Shown: positions 42,901 through 54,400, numbered from the stretch's first letter. The stretch: 64,000 nucleotides of DNA from Colocasia esculenta (GCA_014218235.1 CM024755.1:36042713-36106712), one strand, 5' to 3'. Program-made: numbers and translations. Notes: generated by a model from the letters alone, not told the origin.

Positions 42901-43433
42901 GTCCGCTCCGTTTCCTTGGCGCTTCGCCCCAACTTCTCGGAGTTCTGCCCGATCAGAGGGTGCCTTTGCAAGCCTCGGAGTTCTTCCTCGAGCTTGTTCT
43001 TTGTACTTGTCCTTCGTACTCGGTCTATAGACCTTGTGCTGCCGGATTTTTCCGTGCTTTGTACTTTGGACGGAGACATGTTCTCCTTGTACTTTCATTT
43101 TAACCGGGACTCCGGGCACCATTTTAAGGGCCGGAACTCCCCTGCTGAATTTTGGGGAAGGATCCCGCTAATAAGTTTGTAACTTAAATAACCTTGGGGT
43201 CATTTTAAATCACAACTTTTTGGCCTCTGAGCAGGCTGCTGATAATGTATTGTAACCAGGCCTGCTGATAACCAATATTTAATCTTCGTGGCCCAACGGC
43301 CCCTTTCATCATGTCCACGACTTGAACCGTCATCCGCCAAAATAGGCTTCAACTAGGCTAGTCGTCGGACCATCATCTGATGGATTTCGTAATTTCCGCT
43401 GAAATAAACGTGTCACACTTTTGCCGTTCAACA
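39922..43433 (-). mobile_element. 5' LTR of element A (complete)
   Basis: 3512 bp, TGTTGACACG...CGTTCAACA. It contains GTCCG hairpins (40129-40215), tandem repeats (41380-42045), minus-strand TATA (42415-42422), four palindromes (42470-42655), plus-strand TATA (42684-42691) and the U3 duplication. It differs from the 3' LTR mainly by loss of one palindrome and fewer GTCCG units. The right flank GGACCGTATTG belongs to A2's PMD gene. Confidence 0.93.
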
Positions 43434-46400
43434 GGACCGTATTGTTGATTATACCTCTGCCAGCTGGTATGGCCACTGGTCAGTCATACCCTCCCACATT
43501 TTCCGCTATGGAGCGACGGAGTGGCTGACAGGTGTTCTGCATCATTATGGTGATATGCTGAAGGCATCAGGCATTTATGGGGCCGTCGAAGCAGCACTAT
43601 ATGACTACCCGTGTTATACGGGCATTCTTCGAGCTTTGGTGGAGAGGTTCAGCTCTCGGTGGAATACTTTTGGGACGGCCGAGGGCGAGACCTCTATTGA
43701 CTTATGGAGCCTTCACCAAATTTCTGGTCTGCCAATATCTGGGCAGCCTTATGAAGAGGTTGTGCTAAATGACTTACACAGTCATCGCAGCAACGGCTCT
43801 GGCCGGTATGTTCACCCCTATAGTCTTCGCTTTCTGACGAAGGTATGGCGGGACCTGGCCCTTGTTGGAAAAAAGGACAGAGCCTCCTCTTCTTCATCAA
43901 CTATGAGAGTTAGCCAAAGTGCCTGGGTCCGATATTTCTATAACGGACCGTTCTGCTTCTTTGAGAGTTTTTCAGTAGAAGGCCGTCGTCTAGAAGATTA
44001 TCAGCAACTGGAAGTGAAAAGGCCTTCTCGGGGACGATATATCTGTGCCCCAAAGGATATGGGATGGAATCCCCGGCGGCTGCCCGACCGCACATATTTG
44101 GCTGCTTACTTGGTGTATTGGTTATCCAGCTTTGTTGTTCCTTACGGAGAAGAAGAATATCTTCGGCCGGAATTGCTTTATCCTGCCTGTCTTCTGGCTG
44201 AGGGTCATCAACTTGCTTTGGCTCCTGTAGCTTTAGCCAACATATTCCATGGGCTGGGATCAATGAGCACACATCCCAATCCTCGGGATAGAAAAGCACA
44301 ATTGCCCGCCCACTATCTGAGTGCTTGGGCTGGTCTTCTGCTGCCCGGGTTATGCCAGACAATTGATTTGCCTCGCCCATCTACTCCATTAATTTTATTG
44401 TTTAGGAGTCGTCCTACTGGAAATGCTGTGACGGAGCTAGTGGGTGCCCGGTCCAGTTTATCTTTCCTCCCAAATAATGAGCGGGGACTGCTTCCGTTTG
44501 GCAATGTATCTAGAGGTATCAGGCCTTATTGTACCCGGACCTACAATGAGATAAAGTATCATCTGCCAAACAGTGATAATTCCAGCCAGTCTATATATCA
44601 GGACTGGTTATGCTGTATTCGGCCCAGAGTGCTGACATATCGCGTGGGATCGACTCTTATCACAGAGCCTTATTATCCTTCGCGGTTCGCCAGGAACTTC
44701 GGCTATGATCAATCTATTCCCCCATCTGCGGAGTTTCCACTGCTGCTTCGACTCCATCGGGGCCATAATATTCATATGATCGCGGAAAGTTGGTGGAATT
44801 ATTTCCGCCGGCCAGAGACCAGTTCTGCGTATGCCCTTCCTACGCCGGGAGCAGTTGGGCGTATAGATATATTTTATGCCCGATGGTGGTCTGACCGGAA
44901 CAGTATTTTCCGGCTTGCTCCTCGAGATATTAGGCAGAAGGAGGACTCCCGGCTTGAGAAGCCCAGCCTGCCCTTGATCCACATCAGCGAGGAATACCTG
45001 GATCAGCATTTTTCCAGTATAACCGCCTCATACAAGCGGCGTTATAGTGCCAAAGCACCGACCAAAGCCGACACTGAGAAGAATAGGCACTATTATCAAG
45101 GAGAAACGACGCTCCTGGCGCCTATAGAGTTTTTCTGGACAAAGGCCACGACTATTAATAATGAGCCTTCGGGATATTGCTGGTGGAGCCACTTGCTATC
45201 TGACTGCGGTTATTCTGCCACAGTCCCTTTGTCGACCAAATTGCCTCCGGAGAGCATTGGTCACCCGGGATAGACAAAATGGGAGAGGCATCTCATTACC
45301 GTTATCGGCAACTCCGGCCCTTTAGAATATATCCCGCAACTTGAAAATGCCATAACATTTCAAGATGTGTGGGACATCATGAAAAAGGTTGGTGGCGCCT
45401 GTAGCACCGAGTTCCCTCAGTTGGTGCCGACACCTCCATCAGAGTCGACGGGTATGCCACTCATTTTTTCTTTCTTCTTTTTTCCCTTTTTTTTACTTTC
45501 TTCATGATTCTTTTCTTTTTTAATATTTTCATTTCTAGCAATAAAAAAAAAATTAGCCACCCCCGCACTGAGGATTGATGAAGACAGGGGTAGCAGGATT
45601 TCTCCCAATGTCCTGTCCACCCCTAGCACTAGAAGGAGCGAGAAGGCCAAAGAAGTCTTTCATGCTCCCTCGAGTGGTACATTCTTTGTCATTCACTCTT
45701 TCTTTGTATCACTACTCATAGTGATATTTTCTTTGATACATATACCTTGTCCTTCTGGGTGCTTTTACTCCAGATGATGAGGGGCGAGAGGCAGATGCTG
45801 CTCCAGTTCCCTTAGGCAGGCACGACTCCTCACCTGAGAGCCCCTCTGTTCTTTGTGGAGAGGGATATGGGAACACTTCACAAATAGCTGCAGGCTTTCT
45901 GCCGGATGAAGAGGATAGTGAAGTTCCTTCCTATTTTGGATTTTCTGAGATGGCCAGAGTGGATGGCGACAACCCAGGTTTTACATATGCTGAGCTAGGG
46001 GCTTCAGTGGAAGAGTATTCTTCTGCTCCTGTTGAGGTTTATATTCCGAGACCTGTCGAGGAACCTCCCGTAAAGGCGGCTTCTTTTGGTGAGCCCATTT
46101 TCTTAAACTCGTATAGAGTTTTCCATGACATATTTCTTTTCATGACGAATCCTTCTCCCTTGCTGTATTTGCTTCAAAAGGGACGGAATTCTGTGATCAA
46201 CTGCTCGGCTGGGGAACGACAGATTCGTATTCTGTCCCAGGGGCGAGCTTCTCCATCCCGAGTTGGGGAATTTCAATGAGCCCACTCTTAGACTTCCCAG
46301 CTCAATCCGCCTTTCAAGTGGGCGATATAACAGGTGGAGGCGGAGGTCTTCAACAGGCAGATTATACCTGTGACCCTCCAACTTTCCCATATGATGGGGA

Positions 46401-47253
46401 GCAATTTTATTCATATCCACAATATTTTCCCAACTCCTCTCAAGAACCGTGTCCTGGACCATCAAATTTCGTTCATCCTTCAGAATTTGAGGCTGAGGAG
46501 GAAGGCGAAAATCCCATTCCAGGTGAAGAAGAGCCAAGCTTTATACCTTGCATCTTTGACTTGGTGTTTTACTAGCTTTGTCTTGCTAACAGCTTTTTCC
46601 TTGCTGCTGACTTCTTTTCTTGGGCAGATACTGTGCCAAATTCTGACGAGGACAGCTCTCCGCCCTTAGAGGTTGGTGCTCCCTCTGAGCATGGTATAAG
46701 ATGGCCCACAGGGGTGCAACCGGCCCCTCATTTTGCTGATGATGGCTGTTGGGAATTCCTTGTTGGCCGAATAACGGCATTGGTGGATTCCACGGACCCA
46801 GCGCCTATTGAGGTTATTCGAGAGGCACTGGAGCAACATATCGGGTCTGCATTTGGCATGGGAGTCCAGCAGGAGCGTTGGATGAATTTCATCAACGATG
46901 TTTGGAACAGAGTATACACCCGTCAGGTCAAAATGACCTGGGCCCGGCGGATTGAAGCTCTGGAGAGCGACACTGATGCCAGTGACCTTCAGGTTGCTGA
47001 AGTGCGCAAGCGTCGGAAGACACGAGAACTGCGGATGGCCGCGAGAGAAAAAAGTATTGCTCGACTGGAACGCGAGCTTGGCGAGGCAAGATCTTCCCAG
47101 GATCAAGATGCCAGAAATGAAATTGAAGACTCCGAAGAGGGAGGCCTCTATACCAGAGATGGAAACGACTCTCGCCGGTCTAGATCCTCCAAAGCTAAGA
47201 AGGCAGAGCGGCTGCAGAGGAAGACACCCTCCTGCCTTTGCTTCTCAGCATAA
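43434..47253 (+). pseudogene. PMD gene of A2 (5' end lost, one nonsense codon)
   Basis: Exon 1 remnant 43434-45451 starts within the PMD core (WYGHWSVIPSHIF, ALYDYPCYTG, EGETSIDLW). A TAG at 45271-45273 replaces a Trp codon of copy A. Exons 2-5: 45557-45676, 45774-46088, 46181-46522, 46628-47253, all joined by GT-AG, phase-1 introns at the same places as in A. Exon 5 ends with the charged helix and PSCLCFSA. Protein identity to A is high in exons and low in introns by eye, which supports the gene model for both. Confidence 0.85.
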
Positions 47254-47429
47254 CCTTTGTATATTAGGTTTGCTGTCTTGATTTGCTCTTTGTCTTGTAA
47301 GTAGTGCGTGACTATCTGTCACCCTTTATGAATCTGTAACAGGGTGACCTATGACTTTATGGATGTAAATATGAAGGACAAGGAAATTCCTTCTTTCATT
47401 CTCTCTTTCTTTTTCTTTTTTTCATTACC

Positions 47430-47640
47430 AGTCTTAGCGCCCTTTCGAGTTTTCACCAAGGCTGGCCCCCTTTAGCTTTTTCCAACGCGCCCTTTCGAGT
47501 TTTCACGTTGAGGGATTATCCATTTTTGCCTGAAGCGCCCTTTCAGGTTTTCACTTCAGCCGGCTTTTTTGATCTTTTTACCCTCAAGCATACAGTGAGC
47601 CGCATACTTAAGTCCATCGGGGTATCTCTATTTTTTAACC
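47430..47640 (+). repeat. GGGTTTTCAC hairpin cluster, A2 copy 1
   Basis: Follows the PMD stop by about 180 bp, as in A. Two cores read TTTCGAG, and the long hairpin is imperfect (CTCAAGCATAC / GCATACTTAAG). Confidence 0.83.
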
Positions 47641-48039
47641 CCTTTTCTTTCTCTTTTTTTTTTCTCTTTTTTTACCAAGGCTGTTGAGGACCCGACTGAC
47701 TTGGATGGTTGAATGGTTAAAGGTTTGGTTGTGGAATGAGTGATGGTTTCAGATGTGGTTTGAGATTTGAATTTGGCCAATGATTGAAAATTCGGATTTG
47801 GAATTTGGATTTGGATGTGGATTTGGGTTTGAATATGAGTATGTTGGCTTACCTTTATGGTATTTTGAATTTGGGTTTGGATATGGATATGAGATTTGGG
47901 TATGATTTAGCCTGGACTTGGTTTTAAATAAGCTCTGTAATGGTGTTTATTGTTTGGCTTTGGGATTTGAATTTCACCCCTCCTTGATGGCTTGGTGCCG
48001 GGATAAGGGGTTTGTACTTGGATTTGAATGGCTGGAGAG

Positions 48040-48450
48040 GAAGAAGCCTTCCTGCCTTTGTTTCACAGCATAACATTTGTATATTGGGCTTATTGCCTTG
48101 ATCTCCTTTCTATGTGGTATCTGTCACCCTCTGTAAACGTGTAATGTGGTGACTTGTAACTTTGTGAATGTATGAATGAAGGACTGAGAAATCCTCTTTT
48201 TCATTTTTTCTCTTTTTCTCTTTTTTTTTGTCACATTACCAGCCTTAGTGCCCTTTCGGGTTTTCACCAAGACTAGCCCCCTTTAGCTTTTTCCAACGCG
48301 CCCTTTCGGGTTTTCACGTTGAGGGGTCATCTATTTTGCCTGAAGCGCCCTCTCGGATTTTCACCTCAGCTAGATTTTTTTGATCTTTTTACCCTTAAGT
48401 ATACAAGGAATCGTATACTTAAATCCATCGGAGTATCTTTTTTTAACCCC
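48040..48450 (+). repeat. duplicated PMD tail and GGGTTTTCAC cluster, A2 copy 2
   Basis: 48045-48200 repeats the PMD 3' end and 48240-48445 the cluster. The long hairpin is perfect: TTAAGTATAC aaggaatc GTATACTTAA (48395-48422). It is followed by a run of about 22 G (48470-48492), which may vary in length or be unreliable. Confidence 0.83.
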
Positions 48451-48459
48451 TTTCCTTTT

Positions 48460-48490
<31 letters not shown>

Positions 48491-48559
48491 GGGTATTGTT
48501 GTGGACTTTGGTATGGAGTTTAGGTTTGGATTTGGGGTTTAGGTTATTTTAGTTTCGGT

Positions 48560-49235
48560 TTTGGTTTTGGATTTGACATAGCCTACCTTTGTGGTTGTTG
48601 GCTATGGTTATGATTTGGTTTTGACCCAGCCTATCTTTGTGGTTTGTTGGCTATGGTCATGATATTTTGGATTTGACATAGCCTACCTTTTTGGTTTGTT
48701 GGCTATGGTTTTGGTATTTTGGATTTGGCATAGCTTACCTTTTTGGTTTGTTGGCTATGATTATGGTTTGATTTAGGTTTGACATAGTCTACCTTTTGTG
48801 GTTTGTTGGCTATGGTTTTGGTTTGATTTGGGTTTGACATAGCCTACCTTTTGTGGTTTGTTGGCTATGGTCAGGGTTTGGTTTTGACATAGCCTACCTT
48901 TGTGGTTTGTTGGCTATGGTCATGGTTTGATTTAAGTTTGACATAGCCTACCTTTTGTGGTTTGTTGGCTATGGTCATGGTTTGGTTTTGACATAGCCTA
49001 CCTTTGTGGTTTGTTGGCTATGGTCATGATTTGATTTGGGTTTGACATAGCCTACCTTTTGTGGTTTGTTGACTATGGTCATGGTTTGGTTTTGACATAG
49101 CCTACCTTTGTGGTTTGTTGGCTATGGTTTTGATTTGATTTGGATTTGACATAGCCTACCTTTTGTGGTTTGTTGGCTATGGTCATGATTTAATTTGGGT
49201 TTGACATAGCCTACCTTTTTGGTTTGTTGGTGACT
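48560..49235 (+). repeat. CATAGCC hairpin array of A2, about 15 units
   Basis: Units GACATAGCCTACC...TGGTTTGTTGGCTATGGTC of 42-46 bp, with wider arms GACATAGCC/GGCTATGGTC in many. It ends in TTTGTTGGTGACTCATC, where homology stops. Confidence 0.86.
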
Positions 49236-49269
49236 CATCTAGGTCTGGAAGTGGATGGCAAGATTATTA

Positions 49270-49624
49270 GTCTTCCATTAAATGTACGTTACATTTAATA
49301 TTTTTTCTTTTCTTGTGTTATTATAGTAGTATTAATACACAATGTCTTAAATTTCATGTTTCATATACTATGAATGCATGTATAATTGATTTTTTATGCA
49401 AATGTTAGTTCTTTCAATTTATCAGATTTTTTCTCATTTTTACTGTTTTTCCTGATTTTTTATGAATTTTTCTGAATTTTTTCAAAAAAAAAAACATTTT
49501 CTAGACTGGTCGATCCAGGATCGGCCAGACTTCCCTTGGATCCGTGGGATCCTGCAATCCGATCCCGGATCGGATCGGATCGGGCTTGGGCGATCTCGAC
49601 CCGATTTCGATCCTGCCTTCCATG
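49270..49624. mobile_element. partial copy of the foldback hAT-like element
   Basis: The reverse complement matches 7239 to about 7590, ending in CGATCCTGCCTTCCATG (49608-49624). It has the same GATC-rich subterminal region and the same AT-rich interior. The other half is missing. ATGAAGAG follows as a possible duplication half. It marks the join between A2 and the low-copy island. Confidence 0.85.
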
Positions 49625-49850
49625 ATGAAGAGTCCATACTCCATAACAAAAATCCCTAAGTGTTCAAGAACCATCTATTTTTTTATGCTTCTAATATTTT
49701 TCATCATGAATATTATGCTATAGTTTTAATTATAATGTCACATTAACATTTTATTGTATGTTAACATCTTGAACACTAATTTATTATATACTTATAGATA
49801 CACGCCTAACAGACTTGCTGCAAGGGGGAGAGCAAGCCATTTGAAAAAGG

Positions 49851-50045
49851 CATCACATGGTCTAAAATAGTCTCCTCATGCATGGTTTAAGAGATTTTGT
49901 GTTGTCATGGTGCATTTTGAGTATGCATAGATAACTCTAAAGTTTAAACATAACTGTTTACAAAGTAACAAGATGAAAAAGTCATGGTGCTTCTTATCTA
50001 TGTTGATGATATGATTATTACATGTGATCATGTTTCTTCATTACA
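49851..50045 (+). pseudogene. Ty1/Copia reverse transcriptase fragment
   Basis: Two shifted frames read HGLK..SPHAWFKRFCVVMVHFEYA and then VMVLLIYVDDMIITCDH. These are the adjacent Copia RT blocks LYGLKQSPRAW and LLLYVDDMIITG. About 65 residues remain, with stops and a frame change. Confidence 0.75.
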
Positions 50046-50365
50046 GGTGTTTCTTGTTTACAAATCAGTGAGCTCAAGAAATATGCCATTGATCTGGAAT
50101 GGATTTGATACCAAATAACTATTTTGAGCTTTTGTGCCGCCATTTTAGTAATGATGTTGTAACAACCATACGACAAGCTAACAGGCCGGATTTCTTTCAT
50201 TTTGTCTGCTCCATCTCTGTTCGGTCTAAGCACCAAGTTTCTTGTGTTAAAAACTTTTATGCACAAAGAAGACTCCTCAAATTCTTTAACAACCTCCTCC
50301 GGATCTTGCTTGATAAGGTCCCAGAAATGTTGATAGGAGCCCATAGAAAACCCATTAAGTCAGCG
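50018..50365 (-). pseudogene. LINE (non-LTR) reverse transcriptase fragment
   Basis: The minus strand reads GFSMGSYQHFWDLIKQDPEEVV..F, LVLRPNRDGADKMKEIRPVSL and YNIITKMAAQKLKIVI. This matches the plant LINE RT order GF(T/S)..F....W..I..D....F, LIPKK..A....D.RPISL, YKI..K.LA.RL...L. It overlaps the Copia fragment by about 30 bp. It is truncated at both ends. Confidence 0.75.
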
Positions 50366-50711
50366 ATTTATTGGGGTTCATAGAAAAAAAATGCTTCTTT
50401 GATTTATAGAACAGGACAGTGGATGCATCAAAACAGTAGAAAAAGTGACATCAACAGTGAGGATCATGTTTCACTAATTTATGTATCTGATAGACCTATT
50501 AATTACCTAAATTATGCATTTTACAGCTCTTATGGAACAAAGTATTGTTGTTACATACCTCAACAATTTTGTTAATGTATCAACATGTAACAACACAGGA
50601 GAAACTAGAAAGAACTAATAATGAAGGATACATGGCATCAGTCATCTGTTCATGGCATGATAAAATAACAAAGACTACCAGGTTAAGTAGCTAGTAACAT
50701 TGTCAAACTAC

Positions 50712-50898
50712 CTCTCCAGTGCAGAATTTTTCAACAATCATATTCATCGCTCTCCGTGAGACAGATCCAGAGTGAAATCCGACAAGGAACTCACATTTCC
50801 AAAATTCCAATGCTTTTACATTCTGAAGAATGTAAGCTAATGATCTCGCAACAATAATTCTCTTTACAAAAACTATACATTTGACGTTTGTATTTTCC
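50712..50898 (-). pseudogene. single exon of a Dicer-like (DCL4-type) helicase domain
   Basis: A 187-bp open block flanked by a splice acceptor (CTTTTGTCAG, minus) and donor (GAG/GTAGTT). It encodes 62 residues: KCIVFVKRIIVARSLAYIL, then LEFWKCEFLVGFHSG, SVSRRAMNMIVEKFCTGE. Order and wording fit the start of the helicase C-terminal domain of plant Dicer-like 4 proteins, which process double-stranded RNA into 21-nt siRNA. No neighbouring exon (the conserved VATxxxEEGxD block should come next) is found within 300 bp, so it is called an isolated fragment. It could belong to a gene with long introns. Confidence 0.65.
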
Positions 50899-51355
50899 CT
50901 GACAAAAGAAAAGGCAAAGCAACATATCACAAAATGACATGATGGATATGACAAATTCTACCTTCCACAGGAATAAAAAGCAACTAATGTTATTATTAGA
51001 TTTAGAGAAGCTATACCTACACCACATAAACCTGAGTTCCTTGCTTAGTAAGCAATACACCAGAAGATATTAGTTATGTCATTAATCTAACTGTTCCACT
51101 ACAGCAAAAGGTTCCATGAAAAATTGTCACATTAGTTGTCATGTACATATGAAATGTTCAATTTGCCATGTCGTTTCGTCTTCTTCAGAAATAATGAAGG
51201 ACAGAAAAAGGAAAAACGGCAGAAAAGGCTAAAGAAAGAAGCCAGCAATCAAGCAGGGGCCCTAAATTCTCTACCAAGATGATAGATTCCATCATTCAGG
51301 GGAAGAGGAGATCCAGTGAGAATCCCAGACAGATAGAAACCACATGGCAAGAGAC

Positions 51356-51583
51356 CTACAAGACCAGGTTACACCAGCATCTGATTCTCCAGAAGACACT
51401 AGGGTCATCAGTGTTCCTCTGGATGATATAAAGCATCCAATCATCAGTAAGCTTGATAGTCTGCTTCAGGGTAATATCAAACACTCTCTTGAAATATGCC
51501 ATGGTTCCCTCATAAAACTGCATGAAGGATAATTGACCAGCAGAACTTTTGATCTCTACCTGGACTGTTCTGACTCCAACCAC
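51356..51583 (-). other. unassigned open stretch
   Basis: A 75-residue minus-strand frame with FMQFYEGTMAYFKRVFDI. The opposite strand is also open for 62 codons (51344-51532). No family is recognised. It could be an exon piece or chance. It lies 450 bp upstream (minus sense) of the Dicer-like exon, but is not recognisable as Dicer. Confidence 0.25.
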
Positions 51584-52079
51584 CTATCAGTTCATCCATG
51601 CTCTCTGGTTTCCCTGCCTCTGATGTTAAAGCAACTGCAGAATTCACCAAACCACTGTAACAATACAGCTGTGGAACGCGGAATTTTTCTTTTTTTTTTA
51701 CATATTTTTGTATTTTCTTTCCTTTCGACGCATGGGTATGCGTCTTGGAGTTGCGTTTTGGGCGTGCCAGACTGTTTACGGGAAACAGACAAAGATATTT
51801 TATTTATGAGGGGCATTGGGTGTAAGCCCTGAGCCCTCGAGCATTTTAAATTTATTTTCCACGCTCGTCCGTATTTTCAGGCGATTGGAGTGGTCGTGTA
51901 CTGGACCGTTCCCCACCGACCGGAGTCGGTGTTTCATTTACAACGAGTGAAAACTCGAATACCTTCGATGCGATATGTTTGTTAAAAGACCTTATGCCGG
52001 AATTTAAGAAAATGAGACAACAAGTAAATTTCCACAAGTGTGCTCAAATGCGTTCATGACATTTACACTTACGCCTTTA

Positions 52080-52285
52080 ATGGGGTGTTTATACCTCCAC
52101 TGGGCGTTTACACGACATGTCATTTACATTTGCATCCTCAACGGGGTGTTTGTACCTCCGTTGGGCGTTTACACAATTTATCGTTTACATTTACGCTCGC
52201 AACGGGGTGTTTGTGCCTCTGTTGGGCGTTTACAACAAGTGCTGGCATTTATGTCCTCAATGGGGTGTTTGTACCTCCATTGGGC
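52080..52285. repeat. loop-conserved hairpins GGGTGTTTGTACCTC (B2 copy)
   Basis: CAACG...CGTTG (52139-52163), CAACG...TGTTG (near 52199-52225) and CAATG...CATTG (52258-52282). One weaker unit is at 52080. The loop is as in 13892-14093, but the stems are different and still paired. Confidence 0.87.
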
Positions 52286-53645
52286 GTTTGTACAATATGC
52301 CTCTACGTGTGTTATTTTTAGAACACTGGAGGACTTAATTGCAGAGTTCCGAGTATATTGACCTGCGGGACCTCCTTCCACGAACGTCACAGAACACGGA
52401 CGGAGCACACAGGGGGGCTTTACTGGGCAGAGTGCTGAGGAGCAACAAGAGGTGCGCGTCTCAGCGAGAGAGCGAGAGCTTCTGCCGGGGGGGGGGGTGC
52501 CTTAGATCTCCGGGATCTCTGCGGGCATCTCCTTCCCTCCGTGTGTGTCTTCTTGGCCCTACCCCTGTATTTATAGGGGCTTGGGAGTGGTATTTGCTTC
52601 ATCATTTAGTTCGAAACTATTTATCTCAAGTGTTCGAAATTAGTAAACCTCGAGGCTTTTCACGAGGCTTCTCGGTCATTTCTCAACCTCCCGGGGATTT
52701 TTGGTCGTATCTTGACCTCCTGGGGACTTTCGGTCGTATCTCGACCTCCCGGAGCTTTCGGCCATGTCTCGACATGCACAAGGGTTTTTGTCGTTATCTG
52801 ACAATCCCAAGACTTGGAGCAGCATGCCATAAGCCGGGTCCAGGAGAGCGCACGCTGTTTCGTAGAAACGGCGTGGGTCCCGCTCCACCGAACCGTGCAA
52901 ATGGAGTGAGCCAGGCCTCTCGATCATTTCTTGACCTTTCTGAGCGGCTTCGGGTATTTTCATCATTAATTGACTTTTCCAGGTGCTTCTGTCGTTTCTT
53001 GGTCTGCTTGGACATCCTTGCCATTTCTTGGCTTACTCAGACATCCCTGTCATTCCCCGACTTTCTGGGACATCCCTGTCATTTCCTGGCTTTCTAAGAA
53101 GTTCCTGTCAGTTCTTGGTTTTCTCGGACATCCCCGCCGTTTTCTGCCTTTCTGAGACACTCCTGCCATTTGGTGACGTTTTCCGAGAATACCCATGAGT
53201 CTGGCTTCAAGTCACACCCAGGAGAGCGCACGACGCTTCATAGAAGTGACATGGGTTCCGCTCCACCGAGTTGGACAAGAGGCAGAGACTGCCGGGCTAT
53301 TTTTGCCATTTTCCGTGCCGTAGGGACATATCCGCAATTTTTCGGGCAACAGCATATTTCTACAATTTTCCGGGACAGCAATGGCGTATGTGCACCTTTA
53401 TATTCCCGGGGGGGGCCTTGTGTAATTTTACACATACTGGGGCCCACATAGGGGCTTCATACGAGGAACGAACATGGTCCCCCCCAAAGGAGGGGGACTT
53501 CTCCTTAGCCCCAGGAGAGTCTGCCCATCGTCCTGCCAGAGCGAGAGCGAGAGGGAGAGCTCAGGAGAGCATCTCGCCAGCGCGGGAGAGAGCGAGAGCT
53601 TCGTGGGCTTGCTCATCCGGGGCTTTCTTCTTGCCCCTATCCCTC

Positions 53646-53653
53646 TATTTATA
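53646..53653 (-). promoter_or_regulatory. minus-strand TATA of B2 LTR, divergent from TATAAAG at 53955-53961 (plus)
   Basis: TATAAATA (minus) and TATAAAG (plus) lie 300 bp apart, facing away from each other, with a GC-rich GGCCGCGCGGGG-type repeat block (53690-53940) between them. Same design as LTR A. Confidence 0.5.
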
Positions 53654-54383
53654 GGGGTTTTGGGAAGTGGTACCGGCACGGGTGGAAGGCCCAGCGGAGG
53701 TGGAAAAAGGGGGCGGCCATGGGCGCCGAACCGGGTGGCCCGACGGCCATGGCCGCCAGACCGGTGGGCCCCGCGCGCTGGCCCCGCACGGGTGGCCGTG
53801 CGGCCCCTGCGCGCTGGTCTGGCGCGGGTGGCCGCGCGGGGCCTCGCGCGCTGGCCTGACGCGGGTAGCCGCGCGGGGCTCCCGCGCACCGGCCCAGCGC
53901 GAGTGGCTTGGCGAGGGTGGTCACCAGCGGGGTGGCCGCCTCCCAGGGCCAGCCTATAAAGGGTGGACCCCGGGGCTGCATTTGGCCATTCCCACTATGA
54001 GTTCCGTCTCTTTTGGGTTGTTCTTTGCCCGTTCTTGTGTGTTTTGACATGCGTTCTTGGCCGTTTGACGTGCGTTTGTCCCTGTTTTGAGGACCAAGGG
54101 CATTTGACCTGCCTGAACACGTGCACGCCGTGCGCGGTTTTGAACGCACCTTTGGACTTTTACTTTGCCCGTCAGAGAGTATATGCTCCGTCCTAACGAA
54201 CCTTTGAACGTCCCATTTCAAATGTATAATCTGAATTACTTCGAACTAAAATAAGAACTCGAATCCGTTTATCTCAGGTATTCGAGTGGGGAAGGTCGGG
54301 GTTTATTCCCGGACATTCGTAGCTTTCCGGGCGGATTTGTTGTCCGGGGCTTGTTCAAATCCCAATATTTTTCGTGTTCAACA

Positions 54384-54400
54384 AATGCCCCCCACGGGAT
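54384..54400 (-). other. PPT of element B2
   Basis: The minus strand reads ATCCCGTGGGGGGCATT up to the LTR start. Identical to the B1 tract. Confidence 0.85.

Larger units (their letters stand above)
19151..43433 (-). mobile_element. element A: nearly complete 24-kb Tat-type LTR retrotransposon
   Basis: 5' LTR 39922-43433, PBS 39902-39919, gag (39784 to about 35480), linker/PR/RT/RNase H/aRNase H (35570-31058), INT (31091-29913), hairpin arrays, antisense PMD gene (22866-27269, plus), PPT (22680-22695) and 3' LTR (19151-22679). The two LTRs are nearly identical apart from repeat-unit number, so insertion is recent. It interrupted the PMD gene of A2 (right flank 43434). Its left LTR end, about 108 bp, was lost at a junction with the B1 array, so no target duplication can be checked. 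Confidence 0.93.
43434..49254 (-). mobile_element. element A2: PMD gene and 3' arrays of a related Tat element
   Basis: The antisense PMD gene (43434-47253), two GGGTTTTCAC clusters and a CATAGCC array occur in the same order as in A. The first 215 or so PMD codons, PPT and 3' LTR are missing on the left because of A. The right side stops in the array at about 49235-49255, before the foldback-element fragment. No gag-pol remains. Confidence 0.85.
49625..51669. other. AT-rich island between retrotransposons
   Basis: Base composition differs from both sides, with no LTR-family repeats. It contains Copia and LINE scraps (49851-50365), one Dicer-like exon (50712-50898) and an unassigned open stretch (51356-51583). 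50366-50701 and 50900-51340 show nothing further. It may be intronic or intergenic host DNA, or cargo of an unseen transposon. Confidence 0.6.
51670..54383 (-). mobile_element. 3' LTR of element B2
   Basis: 2714 bp, TGTGGAACGCGG...GTGTTCAACA, with PPT beyond 54383. It shares with B1 the GGGCGTGCCAGACTG motif (51760), the CAACGGGGTGTTTGTACCTC hairpins (52080-52282) and a minus TATA (53646-53653; another at 52568-52575). It has its own GC-rich U3 block (53690-53940) and a plus TATA at 53955. A CACGCTTGGACATCC-type run of degenerate 30-bp TTTCTTGGNNT...GACATCCCTGTCATT repeats occupies 52980-53165. Confidence 0.85.

Noticed and set aside
53428..53959. GC-rich frames of 150-190 codons in LTR B2
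   Set aside because: Overlapping frames on both strands in GC-rich U3. They contain the TATA box and repeats; not protein-coding.
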